In this document: piece by piece, positions 56,265-64,000 of the stretch
Position numbering within the stretch: the first letter of the stretch is position 1
Layout: the number at the start of each line of letters is the position of its first letter
DNA from: Naganishia liquefaciens
Lineage: Eukaryota > Basidiomycota > Tremellomycetes > Filobasidiales > Filobasidiaceae
Direction: 5' to 3'
DNA length: 64,000 nt
Assembly (NCBI GenBank): GCA_013423385.1
Contig: BLZA01000053.1
Span: 124,001-188,000 of the forward strand
Notes under the pieces: generated by a model
Seen by the model: only the letters and a program-made list of their open reading frames with translations
Database searches by the model: none
What the model was told of the DNA's origin: nothing
Position numbers and translations under genes: made by a program

Positions 56265-58224
56265 ATGTCACTGCCTGCCGCCAACTTGCGCCTTCCGCCA
56301 CCGACAAAACTCACGCCATTGCCGCAGGTGTCCCTTGGTGAAGCATTCCTGTGCGGCGGTCTTGCTGGATGCGCAGCCGTGACGGTCTGTGAGTATGAGA
56401 GACACTTTCTTGGACAGAATCCTGGCTGAACCGCATTCATAGCGAATGTGCCGGAGGTTATGAAGACACGGCTGCAGCTCCAAGGTGAATTGTTGAAGAA
56501 CAAGGACGCACCAAGAGTGTACAAGAATGTCTTCGATGTGTTCAGGAAGACTTGGGCAAATGAGGGATGGAGAGGTTTGCAAAGAGGATTGGGTCCAGCG
56601 GTGAGTCGATAGCTCTGCATCATGGAGGGAGCCACCTTGAGGAGAGAGTAAAATGGGCGCGAGCGATATGAGCAGAATTTGAGGAGAAAATGACGACCTC
56701 CCGTCTGTGAAACGTATGGTGTCCAATGTCAGGCGTTAGGTCAGCCCTGTCGAAAGGGATAGCAGTGATGCGGACGTGATCGTGCTAAGACTGCATATCA
56801 GTCAAGGCGAATGAGGCTCATGGATGTATCGAAGATTATTCGTGGAATGTGACGTATCGCTCAAGTTGTTATGGAGCAGGAAACGCCATGCCCAGCAGTC
56901 CAATCTTCAAGTGAAACCCTTGCATGTTGCTGACAAGCTATTATCCTCTTCCTCCTTCGCTATGCCAGTACGCCTATCAAGTAAGTGGAATAGCCTTGGA
57001 GCAGCTGTTCCGATGGCTCATGAACACTTGTCTCAGATTCTCCTCAACGGATCTCGTCTAGGCAAGTCATGCCTATGACACTTAACCCTGCCGCACGCTC
57101 ATCCAATCAAACACAGGATTCTATGAGCCAATCCGGAGACAGCTCAATCGCTTCTCAGGATACAACTCGTCCGACCAGGTCGCCTGGACGTCCGTTGCTG
57201 CTGGTGCTGGAAGTGGAATCATCGGAGGTGCGTTGCGCTGCTTCTTCCATTCTTCTCTACTCACCACTCGCTCATTCAGCCACGCTCGGAAATCCGTTGT
57301 TCTTGATCAAGGCTAGAATGCAGGCGTACTCTCCCGCGCTCCCCGTCGGTGCTCAGCATCATTACCGTTCGTCTTTCCATGCGCTCAGTAGCGTTGTGCA
57401 GAATGAAGGCAAGCTCGGTTTGGTTCGAGGCGTCGGTAGTGCGATGCTGCGGACAGCGATGGTACGTGTCTCTTACAAGCCGGGCGTCGAACTACTGATC
57501 ACAGCCGGGAGCAGGGTTCTTCAGTGCAATTGCCGTCGTACAATTATGCCAAGCGGTTCTTGACGTCGAATGGATACATGAGCGAGAACAGCTACTGGAC
57601 GTATCTTGCCAGTAGTTCATTCAGTGGTATCTGCGTCGTATGTACTTTCAGCAGCACAGAGAGTTATTGCTGACCTTCATCCTACCGAATTACAGTGTCT
57701 TGTGATGCAGTAAGTCCGGCAAGGGTGAAAAGCGCGGCGTGGATGACTGACTTCTTTGCCATTCAGACCGGCAGATACGGTCAGTAGCGCGTAAACCTAT
57801 AATCAACTCACTACTGACCTGCTCCCAGGCCCTAACACGTGTATACAATCGTACGTGGAAATTTCAATGTCATGCATCCGCGCTGATTCCTCTGCAGAAC
57901 CGACGATCACTGGACCGGACGGACGTACACGTGGCGCTCTTTACTCAAATCCCTTTGACTGCTTGTGGAAGACGCTGAGAACAGAAGGATTCCTCGGGTG
58001 GTACAAGGGTGAGCACCTTCATTTTCTAGCCGGATGGTAAATGTCTGATCTTGTTTTAGGCACTACGGCACACTTCTTGAGGATTGCACCGCATACTGTA
58101 GGTATTTACACCGCAACACGAGTGTAATTAGAAGCTGATGCGTATTGTATTTTCTCAGGTCATCACTCTCGTTGCGAACGAGCTCATCTTGGAGCAGTAC
58201 AAGAAGTGGAAGCACGAGATCTAA
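56265..58224 (+). CDS. OAC1: Mitochondrial oxaloacetate/sulfate carrier-like protein (Oac1 type)
   Basis: An intron-rich gene starting MSLPAANLRLPPPTK. The three carrier repeats are visible: EAFLCGGLAGCAAVT then NVPEVMKTRLQLQGE in repeat 1, ATLGNPLFLIKARMQ in repeat 2, and MQPADTALTRVYNQ in repeat 3, matching the P-x-[DE] signature. LNGSRLGFYEPIR after GLGPAYAYQ and SNPFDCLWKTLRTEGFLGWYKG near the end are Oac1 hallmarks. Oac1 carries oxaloacetate, sulfate and thiosulfate across the inner mitochondrial membrane (family knowledge). Several exons are tiny (56969-56980, 57037-57061, 57696-57709, 57767-57779, 57829-57850). The intron 57062-57116 uses a GC donor, and the first long intron 56601-56968 has 368 nt. 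Length is near the usual 320-330 aa. Confidence 0.88.
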
Positions 58225-58655
58225 CAGAGGATTGTCTTTTGTGGAGGGCCAAAGATACACTGCATGACCTAGGTTAAGGAAGGTTGTAGCACGGACACGT
58301 ATAGGAGATAGAGGGCCGCACAGTGCCCCTGCGTGTGTCTGTTCGACGCAAATGATGCAGGGCTGCGGATTTTGACTGAGAGGCGGTGAAACGACTCGAT
58401 AGCACATGTGCCTTTATCGACAGGTGGCATCGTGTTCTCTTTCGCGCAGCGTACTTATCCAGGTTCTTCCACCTCGAGATCAATGTGGAAAGGATTGCTA
58501 TAACACATCAAGGATACACAGCTGTAAACCCGCCTGTGACAATACACATCTGCGCAGATGCCCTGCCATGCGGGTCAACGCTTCAACTTCATGGCATGCT
58601 CTTGTGCTGAGCGTAGCACCTAAGACGACAAAATATGAACCTGCAAAAAAAGATA
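58225..58655. other. Intergenic region
   Basis: A 431-nt stretch between the carrier stop and the tRNA-Val gene. Only the T-run at 58643-58649 (A-run on plus), the probable Pol III terminator of the tRNA, is notable. Confidence 0.6.
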
Positions 58656-58751
58656 TATCCTCAGGGAGTTTCGATCTCCCGACCGCATGCGTGACAGGTG
58701 TCCCTGATTGGAGGCTGTTAAGCATGCGCTCTTCCACTGAGCTATGAAGAC
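58656..58751 (-). tRNA. tRNA-Val (AAC) with a 24-nt intron
   Basis: On the minus strand a cloverleaf can be drawn: acceptor GTCTTCA with TGAGGAT (wobble at the first pair), D-stem GCTC/GAGC, anticodon stem CATGC/GCATG with loop TTAACA-C, and T-stem GGGAG/CTCCC. An insertion of 24 nt follows position 37, the standard place of nuclear tRNA introns. The anticodon reads AAC. The T-loop is ATCGAAA rather than the usual TTCGAAA, and the terminal pair is G-U, both unusual. A seven-T run follows on the minus strand. A Leu-TAA reading is possible from the loop but the short variable arm argues against it. Confidence 0.65.
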
Positions 58752-58942
58752 AGCTGATATTTTGTTTCTTTCGTTTTATATACAGCAGCAATACCACAGC
58801 AGGTGAGTAACCTCGGAAGCAGAAGAAATCCCATCGAGTCGTGCCATCGCAGATATGAGGGGTGGAAGATCAGTCAACGCACATACATCAAATATTCCCT
58901 CTCTGCCTTTCTCCCCCAGAGCAACTTTGAACTCCATCGAAG

Positions 58943-60228
58943 ATGTCCACACCGGTGTTGGACTTTCCGTCTTTCCTTGGCTCGCCGTCGGCATCATGTT
59001 CAATACCCGAGACATTTCACCAACCTTTACCAGAAGAGGAAGCCAAGGTTCAGAGTCTGATTGAGTATTTCGGCAAGGAAGGATATGACGTGACTGGTTC
59101 GGAAAAGGATGGCTTGACCGAGTGGGAAATGATGTTCCTCGTAAGTTGTGACTTGACCGGCCTGTGGATTCAGCTGACATTCTTATCAGTCAAGAGAAGG
59201 GATCATCCGGTTCCTCATAGGTGGGCGAAGGGCACCTATGAAGGAAGGGACTATGGGCTAATGCCCGCTTTAGCTACGAAGTGGGATGAGGATGCGACAA
59301 TCAAGCGACTGGAGAAATGCCTAGCATGGAGGAGGAAGGAGGAGATTGACGATATTGACTTGATATCGAACAAGGTGGAAGCCGAGGTGAGTTGCTCTGT
59401 CGAGTCGTAAATCCCGTTTGCGACTTAGAATTACCAGTATGCAAGAACAGGAGGACAAATCATCTTGGGCTACACGAGCAACTCGCAACCGGTAATTGTT
59501 ATGCAGGTCAACAAACGTGATACACCGCCGAGCTACACAGGCTTGCTACAGCTGGTATGCGATTTCTAAAGTGTTCCGAGTCGAGTTAACGCGTTCTTGT
59601 AGTTCTTCCTCTTGGAACGTTCAATGGACCTTATGCCTCCCGGTGTCACGTACGTCGCATATCCTTTTTGTGCCAGGACCTGACCCGTAGCCGACGCATA
59701 GGAAAACCTCGTTCATCGTAGATTTCGCTGGCAAGCGGAAATACACTACGCCAATTTCGCTCGCGAAAGAATGGGTCTCCGTCCTCCAAGATTGCTATCC
59801 TGTTCGTCCTCGCTTCTGCGTTCGCCACTTCCCACTGATTCCGAAATTTCCAGGAACGTCTCGCCGTTGGCGCCATCGTCAACATTCCCTGGGTCGTCAA
59901 CATCTTCCTCCAAGCAGTCTACGTCTTTCTCGATCCCGTCACCAAATCCAAAATAGTTCTCAACCCTTCTCTCAAGCCCGCACCTACTGCAGCACCCTCG
60001 ACAGCAAAGGCTTGGCCACCACAGTCTCTCGCAGAGGTGATCCCTGCAGATCAACTACTAACACAGTACGGCGGCACGCGCGAACTCGTGTGGGGAGAGG
60101 AGACACACAAGGCGTACTGGAGCGCGCTGATGGAGGTATGCCGGGACAGAAGGGAGCGCTACCGGGCCAAGTGGAGGGAGATGGGCGGTGGGATCGGGAA
60201 GAGCGAGTTTGCCTTCAAGGGCGTCTGA
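58943..60228 (+). CDS. CRAL-TRIO (Sec14-like) lipid-transfer protein, copy 2
   Basis: The start MSTPVLDFPSFLGSPSASC is followed by an acidic linker (PEEEAKVQSLIEYFGKEGYD), then after short introns SREGIIRFLI joined to ATKWDEDATIKRLEKCLAWRR, the CRAL-TRIO N-terminal domain. The lipid-binding domain follows with QIILGYTSNSQPVIVMQVNK, FFLLERSMDLMPPGV, SFIVDFAGKRK, VLQDCYP joined to ERLAVGAIVNIPWVV, and VFLDPVTKSKI. The C-terminus has ELVWGEETHKAYW and GGGIGKSEFAFKGV. Every block has a counterpart in copy 1 (33556-35478), so the two are paralogues about 23 kb apart. Copy 2 lacks the Ser/Thr-rich tail. Role expected: phosphatidylinositol or related lipid transfer in the cytosol; not shown here. 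Confidence 0.9.
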
Positions 60229-61816
60229 GGCAGTGGTGAAAGAGAGAATGCGCCTCTTTAAGCGGATGATTTCATTGCATGCTGGCTGTTGCGAGTGAGA
60301 CTGCGGCACACGTTGGAGAGATCGATGGTACGCACGATCGCAAAGCATGTAAAGCCCCATCGATCCAGTCGTTTTGGTTCCGCATCGCCTGATCAATCGC
60401 TGCGGTCTATCCAAAAAGGATTGCTCATTCGTACTTTTCCTTTCGAAGCACACATAAGCATCGCATATGAAATAGCTTGTAGAAGTATCTCTGGTAAAAA
60501 TCACTCATCGCACCTTTAGACACCTTCCTGAACGCACCGCTGCAGCAACGAAGGGATCATTCAGACCTTATCTTTGTGAGGCTTGCACGGCATGCTCTAG
60601 CTGCATGGCCTTCAAGGGCTATTCTTAAACACACGAGCTGGCCGATATAGCTTTTGATTCGAATCAGCTGAAGAGACGCGATGAAGTGATCATTAAGCCG
60701 ATCATGACCAATTCGATCGCCCTGCATGTGATTCCAGCTGCTTACGGTATTCATTATATAGGAGACACGTTGCGATCGCGAGGGAGGGATTCAGATATTG
60801 CGAATCGCCAGCTATACGGACCCCGCCACGTCTGGGCTACGCCCCTTCCTGCAGACTCTCAGCATTCGCCAATGGGCGAGCGACGGTTCTTACACATCTC
60901 TAACCGAGCTTGCGAGGGGGTTTAAAGGCGTACGAAACGGAAGTATTGCTTGTCTATAGCAGGAGGGACAAGTCTGGCTCGACTCGCCTTGCAATGGATT
61001 GCTCTCAGCATATCTGATATGGCGTCAGGTGCCACACATTGCAGCCTTACCTTGGAAATGCTTGCTGAGTGCGCATGAGAGCGGATTTTCTCTTGGGTAA
61101 CGACAAACGAAACAAGCTTGTATCAGCGTCTACTCTTCTTGCGGAATGAAACACGGGACGGCGCAACCTGAACGATCGACTTGAGAATCTTGTTTTACCC
61201 ACGCGCAGCCTCATGCGCAACGGAAAGAAGAGCGAGCTGAAAGAAGACAGGTCTTCCGTAAAAATTGATCCCGGCTCAGCCACGCGAGAAAAGCGTGGCG
61301 GGTGTCTCAGCAGGGCTTAGCGTGCGCGCTTGCAGAGATCCAGGCAGAATGCGCAGGGGAATAGCCCGTGGGGCGAACAATGGCGAATCAAGCGGCGAGC
61401 GGGACTTTGATGAATGATGAATGCACGAGTAGACGGGGTGTGTTGCCTAGGATTTTTGACACTGTGACCTGCGAGCGACGACGACAACGACAGCGACGAC
61501 GTTGTATACCTATTCTGAAACGACATGGAAGACGCGACGACATGAAGTCGCAGTGACGATTGCTACCCCTCCTCCCCCCAGAGCACGACTCTTGATTCTC
61601 GCAGCTATTCTTTCCCTGGCCCCCTGGCGCATTCCATCAAGGATTTGATCACATCTTTCACGTCATCTTCCTCGCAAGGATCCCCGGCTTCGTCAAGTGG
61701 AGATCAATCCGAAAGAACGAAACTATCTTGGTGCTTCTGGACTAGCCGGGCCGCGTTGTTGAACAGAGGTCTCTGGATAAGGGCAAGCGGGAAAAGGTGG
61801 ATACGGAAGTGACATC
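60229..61816. other. Intergenic region of about 1.6 kb
   Basis: Between copy 2 of the CRAL-TRIO gene and the kinase gene. Frames on either strand are short and not recognisable. It should hold the promoter of the kinase. No tRNA or repeat was recognised. Confidence 0.55.
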
Positions 61817-63909
<2,093 letters not shown>

Positions 63910-64000
63910 AAGCGTTCTGAAAGTCCGGACATCACAGGGGTGAACGCGAACCATGTCAAATCTTCGATGTCATACCGCGATCCTCCACCGCAGAGCTGAC

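Overview
This is a eukaryotic, fungal window, most likely from a basidiomycete yeast (Tremellomycetes-like, tentative). Genes are dense and intron-rich. Introns are mostly 45-70 nt with gtgagt/gtacgt donors, and several genes contain very small exons. Proteins such as a PRM10/ThrE-type membrane protein, Las1, Lto1, Elp6, PIG-S, a membrane glutaredoxin and a YANK-type kinase are typical fungal housekeeping genes. About 24 protein genes and two tRNA genes can be supported. I see no rRNA, CRISPR array, intact transposon or virus-derived element.

Layout, left part (1-31 kb): Whi2-like stress regulator (+), cyclopropane-fatty-acid-synthase-like methyltransferase (+), Thp3/LENG8-like SAC3 protein (+), Mtr10/transportin-3-like importin (-), PRM10-like ThrE membrane protein (-), Las1 (-), transketolase (+), a patch of small unrecognised minus-strand genes (21.8-23.9 kb), Elongator subunit Elp6 (+), a mitochondrial HAD hydrolase of the CECR5/YKR070W type (+), and an M16 insulinase-family peptidase (-).

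Right part (32-64 kb): a CRAL-TRIO (Sec14-like) protein with one oversized intron (+), tRNA-Glu(CTC), Lto1 (-) head-to-head with PIG-S/Gpi17 (+), then five genes that read as a sulfur-acquisition neighbourhood: secreted sulfatase (-), DHA2-type MFS transporter (+), TauD-type sulfonate dioxygenase (-), Dal5/Soa1-type MFS anion transporter (+) and an HPP-family membrane protein (+). They are followed by a Golgi-type membrane glutaredoxin that has lost its catalytic cysteine (-), an Oac1-like mitochondrial oxaloacetate/sulfate carrier (+), an intron-containing tRNA-Val (-), a second CRAL-TRIO paralogue (+) and a YANK/STK32-type protein kinase (+).

How the genes may work together: sulfatase could release sulfate from organic sulfate esters outside the cell, the Dal5/Soa1-type permease could import sulfonates or sulfate, and TauD could release sulfite from sulfonates inside. 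TauD and this permease are divergently transcribed from a shared 914-nt promoter region. The function of the cluster is inferred from families and layout and is not proven. The other points most worth following are the microexon chains with GC-AG introns, the cysteine-less glutaredoxin, the M16 peptidase whose zinc-site exon I could not resolve, and the small unknown gene patch at 21.8-23.9 kb.
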